Source of the DNA: Reyranella sp.
Lineage (GTDB): Bacteria; Pseudomonadota; Alphaproteobacteria; Reyranellales; Reyranellaceae
Length of the DNA stretch: 6,804 nucleotides
Direction of reading: 5' to 3'
NCBI GenBank assembly: GCA_004296815.1
Contig: SCVT01000294.1
Location: forward strand, 1 to 6,804
Shown: piece by piece, positions 1-6,272 of the stretch
Layout: every line of letters begins with the position of its first letter
How positions within the stretch are numbered: position 1 is the stretch's first letter
Program-made: the position numbers and the translations under genes
The notes under the pieces: generated by a model
What the model was told of the DNA's origin: nothing
Seen by the model: the letters and a program-made list of their open reading frames with translations, nothing else
Database searches by the model: none

Positions 1-1073
1 CGCGGCTGAAGGCGGCGGGTGCGGTCATCCTCGGCAAGCTGCAGATGACCGAAGGCGCCTACGGTGCGCATCACCCGAAGATGCCGACGCCGGTCAACCC
101 GTGGAACGCCGCCTACTGGCCCGGCACCTCGTCGTCGGGGTCGGGCGTGGCGACGGCGGCGGGACTCTGCTTCGCCTCGCTCGGCTCCGACACCGGCGGC
201 TCGATCCGCTTCCCCTCGACCATGAATGGCCTGTCGGGGCTGAAGCCGACCTGGGGCCGGGTGAGTCGCGCCGGAGTCTTTCCGCTCGCCGAGTCGCTCG
301 ACCATATCGGCCCGATGGCGAGGAGCGCCCTCGACGCGGCGATCGTGCTGGGCGTGATCGCCGGTGCCGATGCAGACGATCCGACCGCGGTCGGCCTCGA
401 CGTGCCCGACTACGCGACCGCGACCGCTTCGGGTGTTCGCGGCAAGAGGATCGGCCTGCCGACCAACATGATCGGCCTCGACGCCGACGCCGAGTGCGCG
501 CTGGCGAACGCGGCCGACGGCCTGAAGCGTGCGGGCGCCACCATCGTCGATGTCGCCCTGCCGCGGGAGTTCCTCGAGGCGTCTTCCGACTGGGTGGCGC
601 TGTGCGGTGCGGAGACGGCGGTCGCGCACGAGGCGACCTATCCGTCGCGTGCGACCGAGTACGGCCCGATCCTGGCCGGCCTCATCGATCATGGCCGAGG
701 ACTCTCGGCCATGGACCTGGCGAAGATACAGTTTCGTCGCGCGGCCCAGACGGCCACCTTCAACCGGCTGCTGGCGTCGGTCGATCTTGTCCTGCTGCCC
801 GCCATGGGCAAGTCGACCTGGACCATCGACGAGCTCGCCAAGGCAGGACGCACGCCGGAGATCGTGGCCTCCCGCCTGCGTTACACCGCGCCCTGCGACA
901 TGAGCGGCCATCCGACGCTCACCCTGCCGGGCGGAATGACCGCAGACGGTGTGCCGGTCGGCTTCCAGATCGCCGGCCGCGCCTTCGACGAGGCATCCAT
1001 TCTCGCCGCGGGCCACGCTTATCAGCAGGTCACCGACTGGCATCTCAGGAGACCGCCCGTCATAGCCGGCTGA
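1..1073 (+). CDS. Amidase-signature family hydrolase, 5'-partial (C-terminal part)
   Basis: Amidase-signature enzymes hydrolyse carboxamides with a Ser-cisSer-Lys triad; GatA of the Glu-tRNA amidotransferase belongs to the same family. The reading frame is already open at base 3 and gives 356 visible residues ending at TGA 1071-1073. The ATG at 45 is internal, because good family sequence (GAVILGK) precedes it. The signature is clear: GTSSSGSG supplies the cis-Ser (visible residue 43, bases 129-131), and GSDTGGSIR supplies the nucleophile Ser (visible residue 67, bases 201-203), 24 residues later as in the family. The family's usual C-terminal end is present (GHPTLTLPGG, then PVGFQIAGR and a final TDWH). 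Family members are about 450-500 residues, so roughly 100-140 N-terminal residues, including the catalytic Lys, lie outside the window. The substrate cannot be told. It is followed by an apparent new promoter, so it probably belongs to an upstream transcription unit. Confidence 0.93.
   Translation, partial: RLKAAGAVILGKLQMTEGAYGAHHPKMPTPVNPWNAAYWPGTSSSGSGVATAAGLCFASLGSDTGGSIRFPSTMNGLSGLKPTWGRVSRAGVFPLAESLDHIGPMARSALDAAIVLGVIAGADADDPTAVGLDVPDYATATASGVRGKRIGLPTNMIGLDADAECALANAADGLKRAGATIVDVALPREFLEASSDWVALCGAETAVAHEATYPSRATEYGPILAGLIDHGRGLSAMDLAKIQFRRAAQTATFNRLLASVDLVLLPAMGKSTWTIDELAKAGRTPEIVASRLRYTAPCDMSGHPTLTLPGGMTADGVPVGFQIAGRAFDEASILAAGHAYQQVTDWHLRRPPVIAG
690..713. repeat. Perfect 10-bp inverted repeat inside the amidase gene
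   Basis: The arms catggccgag (690-699) and ctcggccatg (704-713) are exact reverse complements separated by the 4-base loop gact. The RNA would form a strong GC-rich hairpin, but no T-run follows, so this is not a standard intrinsic terminator. It lies wholly within coding sequence (around DHGRGLSAMD). It may be chance in GC-rich DNA, an mRNA structure or a protein-binding palindrome. Confidence 0.6.
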
Positions 1074-1074
1074 A

Positions 1075-1103
1075 TGGACGGTGATTCACCTTTCAATTAT
1101 AGT
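1075..1103 (+). promoter_or_regulatory. Predicted sigma70-type promoter for the cyclase operon
   Basis: A -35-like TGGACG (1075-1080, four of six matches to TTGACA) is separated by exactly 17 bp from a -10-like TATAGT (1098-1103, five of six matches to TATAAT). The element lies in a locally AT-rich gap directly after the amidase stop codon, in an otherwise GC-rich window. Transcription would begin near 1110, giving a leader of about 25 bases before the cyclase ATG at 1136. This is a consensus match by eye only. Confidence 0.5.
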
Positions 1104-1112
1104 GAATCAACC
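1080..1112. promoter_or_regulatory. Inverted repeat overlapping the -10 box, candidate operator
   Basis: GATTCAC (1083-1089) is the exact reverse complement of GTGAATC (1102-1108), with a 12-base AT-rich spacer. The symmetry extends outward as GGT (1080-1082) against ACC (1110-1112) if one extra A in the right arm is bulged. Arm centres are 19 bp apart, slightly under two helical turns, which would suit a dimeric regulator. The right half overlaps the predicted -10 box, so binding there would be expected to repress. A weak terminator for the amidase is the alternative, but the short stem and lack of a T-run argue against it. Confidence 0.45.
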
Positions 1113-1135
1113 GCCTCCAGAGTGCCCGCTGGCGC

Positions 1136-3247
1136 ATGAAGCTTCTCCACGACACGAACCTGCGCCTGCGTCCCAGCATCCTGATGCTGTTCGTCATCCT
1201 GACGGTGCCGGTGTTCTTCGCCATCGTCGCGGTGAACTACGTCTCGAACGAGAAGATCGCCCGCGCCAATGCCGAGGAGCTCGTGCAGCGCTTCAGCGTC
1301 GAGGCGATCGAGAACGTCCAGCATGTCTTCGATCCCATCAAGTCGCTGGTGCGCAGCGCCGCCGCGATCGGGACCGAGCAGCCCGACTTCTATGTCGGCA
1401 AGGGCTCCGTCAACTACCTGTTCAGCGTGGTGCAGCACAGCGACCGGATCATCAGCGCCTATGTCGGCCTGAGCGACGGGTCGTTCCGCCAGGCGCGCCA
1501 GATCGATCCGGCCGTGGAGATCCAGGGCAAGCTGCCGCCGACCGGCACGCGCTACGCCGATCGCTGGATCGATCGGCCCCTGGGAGCGGCGCCGATCGAC
1601 CATTACGTGTTCCTCGATGCCGAGCGCCGCGAGCTCGGCACCTCCGCCCAGACGACGTCCTACGATCCGCGCTCGCGGCTCTGGTATCGCACCGCCCAGG
1701 AAACGCGCGGCCTGTCGGTCAGTGACGTCGATGTCTTCGCCACGCTCGGCCTCGTGGGCTTCACGGTCGGCGCACCTTTCTACACCGACGGCAAGCTGAC
1801 CGGGGTCGCGGCCGCCGACATCACGCTCGACGGGCTGTCGGACTATCTGTCGGAGCGCAAGATCAGCCCCGGCACGCTGTCCTACATCCTCGACCATCAG
1901 GGCCGCGTCATCGCCAACTCCGACCGCGCCAAGACCTACGCGAGCCAGGGCGGCAAGGTCGAGCTGCAGCACATCACCTCGCTGGGCAACGACGTTCCCG
2001 CGGTCGCCTTCAGCTTCCGCCCGCGCGACAGCGAGCGGTCGTTCTCGTTCAAGCATGGCGGCCGGGACTATCTGGCGAGCCTCACGACGCTGCCCGCGGC
2101 GTTCGGCAAGAAGTGGCAGCTCTTCGTCATCACGCCGCTCGACGACTTCACCAGCGCCTTCGACGACCACAACAAGAAGCTCTTCTTCTTCGGCCTGGTG
2201 GCGATCGCGTTGCAGATCCTCATCATCTACTTCCTGTCGAGCGTGATCTCCTCGCCGCTCGAGCGGCTCGCGCTCAAGGTCACGAAGATCCAGGACCTCG
2301 AAGGCCAGAACCTGCCGGCGCTGCACTCGCCGATCCGCGAGGTGGCGCTGCTGTCGCGCGCCATCGACACCCTGGACACGGCGGTGAAGTCCTTCGCCGC
2401 CTTCGTGCCGGTCGGGCTGGTGCGCCAGCTGCTCGAGTCCGACCAGAAGCTCGAGCTGGGCGGCCACAGCCGGTTCCTCACCATCTTCTTCTCCGACCTC
2501 GAGGCTTTCTCCTCGCTCTCCGAGGAGGTGCCCTCGCAGGAGCTGCTGCTGCGCGTCTCGGCCTATCTCGAGGTCGTGACCCGCGCCGTCAACGAGGAGC
2601 ACGGCACGATCGACAAGTTCATCGGCGACGGCGTGATGGCCTTCTGGGGCGCGCCGGCGCTGCTCGACGACCATGCGCAGAAGTCCTGCTTTGCGGCCTT
2701 GCGCATCCGTGAGGGCATGAAGGAGCTCAACGCGCGCTGGGAGGCTGCCGGCACCAAGCCGCTCAACGTCCGCATCGGCATACACAGCGACGCCGTCCTC
2801 GTCGGCAACATCGGCTCCAAGGAGCGCATGAGCTACACGGTGATGGGCGACGGCGTGAACATCGCGGCACGCCTGGAAGGCATCAATAAGGAGTACGGCA
2901 CGCGCATCTGCATCAGCCATGCCGTCTTCAAGGAGGCGGGCGAACGGCTCTGCGTGCGGCCGATCGACGACGTCACCGTCAAGGGCCGCCGTTCGCGGAT
3001 CCCGGTGTACGAGCTGATGGGCGCCTACGGGCTCGGGCCGCAGTTCGAGGCGGACGAGGCGACGGTCAGGCTCTGCCGCCTGACGCGCAACGCCTACGAG
3101 GCGCTGATCGCCGACGACCACGAGCAGGCGCTCTCGCGCTACCAGGCCGTCCTCGCGGAGTATCCCGACGATCCGGTGGCACGCGAGATGGTCCGGCGCC
3201 TCACCGTGGATCCGGCCCGCCGGACCCCGCTGCAGATGTCGCGCTGA
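1136..3247 (+). CDS. Membrane class III (IIIb-like) adenylate cyclase with periplasmic dCache sensor
   Basis: This 703-residue protein should make cAMP from ATP in response to a periplasmic signal. Order: short cytoplasmic N-terminus; membrane helix about 14-36; double-Cache domain about 37-345, including YDPRSRLWYR (176-185) and GVAAADITLDGL (223-234); membrane helix about 349-371; HAMP-like linker about 372-420; the FVPVGLVRQLL stretch (423-433); catalytic domain about 445-628. All key catalytic positions are present: metal-binding Asp454 and Asp498, adenine-selecting Lys494 and Thr568, and Asn575 and Arg579 for the transition state. Thr instead of Asp at 568 is the class IIIb pattern. Residues about 640-690 look like one TPR repeat. 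The start is secure: an in-frame TGA lies at 1103-1105 and no other start codon lies between it and ATG 1136. No clear Shine-Dalgarno site is visible. The methyltransferase gene starts 3 bp after the stop. Confidence 0.93.
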   Translation: MKLLHDTNLRLRPSILMLFVILTVPVFFAIVAVNYVSNEKIARANAEELVQRFSVEAIENVQHVFDPIKSLVRSAAAIGTEQPDFYVGKGSVNYLFSVVQHSDRIISAYVGLSDGSFRQARQIDPAVEIQGKLPPTGTRYADRWIDRPLGAAPIDHYVFLDAERRELGTSAQTTSYDPRSRLWYRTAQETRGLSVSDVDVFATLGLVGFTVGAPFYTDGKLTGVAAADITLDGLSDYLSERKISPGTLSYILDHQGRVIANSDRAKTYASQGGKVELQHITSLGNDVPAVAFSFRPRDSERSFSFKHGGRDYLASLTTLPAAFGKKWQLFVITPLDDFTSAFDDHNKKLFFFGLVAIALQILIIYFLSSVISSPLERLALKVTKIQDLEGQNLPALHSPIREVALLSRAIDTLDTAVKSFAAFVPVGLVRQLLESDQKLELGGHSRFLTIFFSDLEAFSSLSEEVPSQELLLRVSAYLEVVTRAVNEEHGTIDKFIGDGVMAFWGAPALLDDHAQKSCFAALRIREGMKELNARWEAAGTKPLNVRIGIHSDAVLVGNIGSKERMSYTVMGDGVNIAARLEGINKEYGTRICISHAVFKEAGERLCVRPIDDVTVKGRRSRIPVYELMGAYGLGPQFEADEATVRLCRLTRNAYEALIADDHEQALSRYQAVLAEYPDDPVAREMVRRLTVDPARRTPLQMSR

Positions 3248-3250
3248 TCG

Positions 3251-3946
3251 ATGTTCGACGCCGGCAAGCCGTCTCCCGCGACCGCATCGCTGCGGCCGAG
3301 CGAATACACCGCGGCACTGCTGCATGCCCTGCGGATCGACCCGCAGCGCGTGCGCGGCGCGACCGTCCTCGAGATCGGCTGCGGCAGCGGCGTGCTGCTC
3401 GCGGCCCTCGGCGCCATGGGGGCCACGTCGCTCTGCGGCGTCGACATCGAGCAGGACGCAGTCGACACCGGCCTGTCGCTGCTGCATGGGCTCGGCTACC
3501 GGGCCGAGCTCTTTCGCGGCGACATGTGGAAGCCGGTCGCGGGTCGCCGCTTCGACCTGATCGTCGCCAACCTGCCGCACTTTCCCATGGAGCACTGCCC
3601 GGTCTCGGGACGGCGCGCGAGCTGGAGTTCGGGTGGGCCGGACGGTCGCGAGCTGCTCGATCCCTTCATCGAGGGGCTGCCCGACCATCTGTCGCGCGGC
3701 GGCCGCGCGGTCATCACCCACAATTCGTTCGTCGATCTCGAACGCTCGCGTGAGGTCGCGGCGCGGCACGGCCTCGCGCTGCGCGTCACCCTCACGGTCC
3801 TGGTCCACATCGCCGTGGAGAAGGCCGCTCTCATGACGCCGTCCGTGCTGGTGGCGGAGGAGGGCCGGTCGATCCGGACCTACGGCCCGCACGTCTTCGC
3901 CGACATGCACATCGTCGAGATCGCCGCCCCGGGGAGCTCTACCTGA
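3251..3946 (+). CDS. Class I SAM-dependent methyltransferase (MTS/HemK-like)
   Basis: This 231-residue cytoplasmic protein has a Rossmann methyltransferase fold. The SAM-binding motif I is VLEIGCGSG (39-47). The acidic residue after strand 2 is Asp65 (GVDIE), and Asp91 (RGDMW) lies near the adenine site. The motif after strand 4 is LIVANLPHFP (103-112), a variant of the NPPY/F motif used by HemK/PrmC, RlmG/RsmC-like and N6-adenine enzymes to methylate a planar amide or exocyclic nitrogen. SSGGPDGRELL (126-136) resembles the GGxDG segment of PrmC. There is no N-terminal substrate-binding domain of the PrmC type, so the target (protein glutamine, RNA, DNA or small molecule) is open. It sits 3 bp behind the cyclase and 1 bp before the next ATG, so it is probably co-translated with both. 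The start follows from this spacing; no strong Shine-Dalgarno site is seen. Confidence 0.85.
   Translation: MFDAGKPSPATASLRPSEYTAALLHALRIDPQRVRGATVLEIGCGSGVLLAALGAMGATSLCGVDIEQDAVDTGLSLLHGLGYRAELFRGDMWKPVAGRRFDLIVANLPHFPMEHCPVSGRRASWSSGGPDGRELLDPFIEGLPDHLSRGGRAVITHNSFVDLERSREVAARHGLALRVTLTVLVHIAVEKAALMTPSVLVAEEGRSIRTYGPHVFADMHIVEIAAPGSST
3931..3936 (+). promoter_or_regulatory. Possible ribosome binding site for the binding protein-permease fusion
   Basis: GGGGAG lies at the very end of the methyltransferase gene, 11 bases before ATG 3948. The spacing is longer than ideal, so translational coupling across the 1-bp gap may matter more than this site. Confidence 0.35.
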
Positions 3947-3947
3947 C

Positions 3948-5615
3948 ATGCGGCTGGTGGTTCGTGTCGCCGCGATGTTCGCGGGGATGTTTCTGCTCAT
4001 CGGTGCGGGCGCGCGCGCCGAGACGCCCGATGCGGCGCTTGCGAAGCTGATCGACGACGCCCGTCGCGAGGCCGCAACGCCGGGCACCTGCAGCCAGGCG
4101 GGCCTCGACCGGCTCGTCCGGATCTTCTGCGACCAGAAGCTCCGCACCGGTGTACGCGAATATTATCCGCTGTTCGGCACGCGCGAGGGCCAGACGCGCT
4201 CGGGCTACGATGTCGATGTCGCACGCGCCGTGGCCAAGCACCTCGGTGTCGAGCCGGTCTTCACCCGCGTCAACGCCGCCTCGCGCATCCCGCTCCTGGC
4301 CGACGACAAGATCGACCTCACCATCGCCACCATGGGCCACAACGCCCAGCGCGACAGCCAGGTCCGCTTCATCCGGCCGCACTACTACCAGTCCGAGACC
4401 ATCATCGTCGGACCCAAGGCCGTGCCGGTGCGGGACTGGCGCGACATCGCCGGCCGCACCGTCTGCGTTACGATCGGCAACAACTCGAACGCCCAGATCG
4501 TCGCACACAATGCCCGCCTGATGCTGTTCGACGAGGCCGGTCTCCTGCCCGACAAGCTCAAGGACGAGACCTGCACGCTCGCGGCGCAGGACGACAGCTT
4601 CTTCGACTACTATTTCACCGAGCCCGGTTTCGCCGACCGCTTCAACCGCAAGTTCGGCTTCGCGCAGCTGCCGTGGGGCATGGCGGTGGCGCTGAACGGC
4701 AGCGACCGGCTCGCCCGCGCCCTCGACCTGACGAGCCAGATCTTCCATCGCGACGGCGTGTTCCTCGCCATCGCCAAGGAGAACCGCATCAGCACCGGCT
4801 TCCTCGAAGGCCAGCGCCAGGTTTGGAGCAGCGCCGCCTGCAACACCGACAAGGGGACGTCCGATCCCGCCTGCATCCTGCCGGCGCTCAACACCACGCT
4901 CGAGCCGACGCGCTACGCCAAACAGGTCGCCGAGTTCGAGAAGTGGGTCGAGGCCCGCACCGGCATCGCCCTGCAGCTTCCCATGTTCAAGACCATGCCG
5001 GCCTGGCTGCTGTTCAAGGCCGGCATCATAAATTCGCTGGTGCTGGTGGCCGGCGCGCTGGCCGCGACGCTGGCCTTCTCCATCGCACTGGGCGCCGTGC
5101 AGAGCTCGCGCTCGGCGGTGATCCGCTGGCCGGCCCGCGGCCTCGTCATCGTGCTGCAGTCCTCGCCGGTCGTGCTCACGCTGGTGATCGCCGCCGCGGT
5201 GGCGCAGGCGTTCTTCGCCTATTCCTCGGCCGTCGCGATCGGCGCCGCCATCGTGGCGCTCGGCCTGATGAACGGCAGCAATGCGGGCCAGGCGATCGCC
5301 GAGGCGATGCACACGCTCAGGACCGAGCGCGGCAGCGCGTCGATCCCGACCCTGGAGCTCCTGAGCCGCGCCGTCAGCCGGTCCGCCACCCAGATCGTCT
5401 CCTTCCTGATCAACGCCGCCAAGGGCACGCCGATCGCCAGTTTCATCGGCGCGCCGGAGCTCCTGAGCGCGCTCACCGACATCACCTCGTTCGCCAGCGG
5501 CCGCGCCAGCACCTACTCGCTGCTGCTGATCTTCTACGTGGTCGTCGTCATCGTCGTGGTGTGGCTCTGCGGCAAGCTCAGGGACGCGCTGGAGCGCCGG
5601 CAGGTGGTGGCATGA
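3948..5615 (+). CDS. Fused amino-acid-type ABC solute-binding protein and permease
   Basis: This 555-residue protein joins a periplasmic binding domain to a HisM/GlnP-type permease, as in GlnP-like fusions. A signal sequence covers residues 1-24 (hydrophobic core 8-22, possible cleavage after ARA24). The SBP_bac_3-like domain spans about 60-340: LRTGVREYYPLFG (65-77), SGYDVDVARAVAKHLG (85-100), DLTIATM (123-129), and Arg135 at the position that normally holds the ligand's carboxylate. Membrane segments follow at about 353-382, 398-420, 427-442, 480-500 and 522-542, with SSPVVLTL (405-412) standing for the usual RGTPLL motif. The standard EAA coupling loop is poorly kept in the segment 446-480. 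Six Cys (48, 61, 173, 209, 298, 309) lie in the periplasmic half. The predicted N-out topology fits this family. The stop overlaps the next start by 4 bp. The substrate is probably an amino acid or relative, unproven; no ATPase gene is nearby. Confidence 0.87.
   Translation: MRLVVRVAAMFAGMFLLIGAGARAETPDAALAKLIDDARREAATPGTCSQAGLDRLVRIFCDQKLRTGVREYYPLFGTREGQTRSGYDVDVARAVAKHLGVEPVFTRVNAASRIPLLADDKIDLTIATMGHNAQRDSQVRFIRPHYYQSETIIVGPKAVPVRDWRDIAGRTVCVTIGNNSNAQIVAHNARLMLFDEAGLLPDKLKDETCTLAAQDDSFFDYYFTEPGFADRFNRKFGFAQLPWGMAVALNGSDRLARALDLTSQIFHRDGVFLAIAKENRISTGFLEGQRQVWSSAACNTDKGTSDPACILPALNTTLEPTRYAKQVAEFEKWVEARTGIALQLPMFKTMPAWLLFKAGIINSLVLVAGALAATLAFSIALGAVQSSRSAVIRWPARGLVIVLQSSPVVLTLVIAAAVAQAFFAYSSAVAIGAAIVALGLMNGSNAGQAIAEAMHTLRTERGSASIPTLELLSRAVSRSATQIVSFLINAAKGTPIASFIGAPELLSALTDITSFASGRASTYSLLLIFYVVVVIVVVWLCGKLRDALERRQVVA
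5602..5607 (+). promoter_or_regulatory. Ribosome binding site with ATGA start-stop overlap
   Basis: AGGTGG lies 4 bases before ATG 5612, inside the last codons of the fusion gene. The following ATGA (5612-5615) carries both the start of the second permease and the stop of the fusion, which points to coupled translation of the two membrane subunits. It also fixes the start of the downstream gene, whose reading frame is open much farther upstream. Confidence 0.6.
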
Positions 5616-6244
5616 GCTTGCGCATCTCCTCCGATTTCGTGCCGCAGTTCCTCGCGGGCATGGTGGTCAACTTCGAGATCGCCGCGATCGCGCTGCTGAT
5701 CGGCTTGGCGCTGGGCGGCCTGCTGGGCCTCGCGCGCCTGTCCGGCGGCCTCCTGGGCGGGGCCGCCACGACGCTGATCGGGCTGATGCGGGCGGCGCCC
5801 ACCTTCGTCGTGATGTTCTTCCTGCTGAACATCATCCCGGCCGACGCCACGCTGTTCGGTTTGCCGGCAGCACCTTCGCCCCTGATGACGGTGGCGCTGT
5901 CGCTGGTGCCGTACTCGGCCTCCTACGTCGCCGACAACGGCGTCGAGGCGCTGAAGCAGATGCGGGCGGGCTCGCCGCTGGGCGCGCTCCTGTTCCTGCC
6001 CAACGTCACCCGCGCCTTCTTCGTGCTGGTGATGTCGTCGAGCGCCGGGGCGGCGATCGGCGTCACCGAGGGCATCGCCGTGATCCTGCGCGAGGCCGAG
6101 CAGATGCCGACCCTCGGCGACAAGCTCGTCCTGTTCGGCATCGGCATCCTGTGCTTCGGCATCGCCTTGCAGGCGGGCTTCGCCATCGTGCGAGCCCTGC
6201 AGCGCCATCTCGGCCGGCTCGCTCTGCGCGACCGCCAAGGCTAG
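5612..6244 (+). CDS. Amino-acid-type ABC transporter permease
   Basis: This 210-residue inner-membrane protein is the likely heterodimer partner of the permease half of the preceding fusion. Hydrophobic helices lie at about 12-40, 50-75, 88-105, 125-150 and 170-195. Family features include the N-terminal VPQFLAGMVVNFEIAAIALLIG stretch (10-31), LMRAAPTFVVMFF (58-70) in the place of the usual RGTPLL motif, and LPNVTRAF (129-136) at the end of the coupling loop. Against a typical HisM-type permease, the loop from the Gly at 110 to the Arg at 134 appears about 10 residues shorter and lacks a recognisable EAA-x-x-x-G core. The frame remains open far upstream, but ATG 5612 is chosen because it has a ribosome binding site, the ATGA overlap, and family-like sequence only from there. 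The stop is TAG 6242-6244. Confidence 0.85.
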   Translation: MSLRISSDFVPQFLAGMVVNFEIAAIALLIGLALGGLLGLARLSGGLLGGAATTLIGLMRAAPTFVVMFFLLNIIPADATLFGLPAAPSPLMTVALSLVPYSASYVADNGVEALKQMRAGSPLGALLFLPNVTRAFFVLVMSSSAGAAIGVTEGIAVILREAEQMPTLGDKLVLFGIGILCFGIALQAGFAIVRALQRHLGRLALRDRQG

Positions 6245-6261
6245 GCTCGGAACGTACTTTC

Positions 6262-6268
6262 GGGAGGA
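6262..6268 (+). promoter_or_regulatory. Strong ribosome binding site for the Bug/TctC gene
   Basis: GGGAGGA lies in the 28-base gap after the permease stop, with GGAGG (6263-6267) ending 5 bases before ATG 6273. It is the strongest Shine-Dalgarno match in the window and suggests high expression of the binding protein relative to the membrane genes before it. No terminator or promoter is visible in the gap. Confidence 0.8.
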
Positions 6269-6272
6269 AAAG

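Noticed and set aside
1080..1112. Intrinsic terminator for the amidase
   Set aside because: The stem is short and AT-rich, and no T-run follows the right arm. The promoter/operator reading fits better.
1081..1725. Plus-strand open frame starting in the promoter gap
   Set aside because: It overlaps the cyclase in another frame, with an Arg-rich product lacking motifs, while the cyclase frame has complete family motifs.
1097..4147. Very long open frame on the minus strand (about 1016 codons)
   Set aside because: It runs opposite three well-supported genes. Its product is dominated by Arg, Asp, Glu, Ala and Gly with no recognisable domain, as expected for the reverse of a GC-rich coding strand with few stop codons.
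3939..5312. Long minus-strand open frame of 457 codons
   Set aside because: It lies opposite the binding protein-permease fusion, has the same biased composition, and shows no family motif.
4673..5611. Upstream extension of the second permease frame
   Set aside because: The extension is Arg/Pro-rich shadow sequence of the fusion gene. Family-like membrane sequence begins only at ATG 5612, which has a ribosome binding site and an ATGA overlap.
3948..5615. Frameshift or sequencing error joining two separate transporter genes
   Set aside because: The frame is continuous through the junction near residues 340-360, with sensible linker and membrane sequence, and GlnP-like fusions with the same domain order are known.
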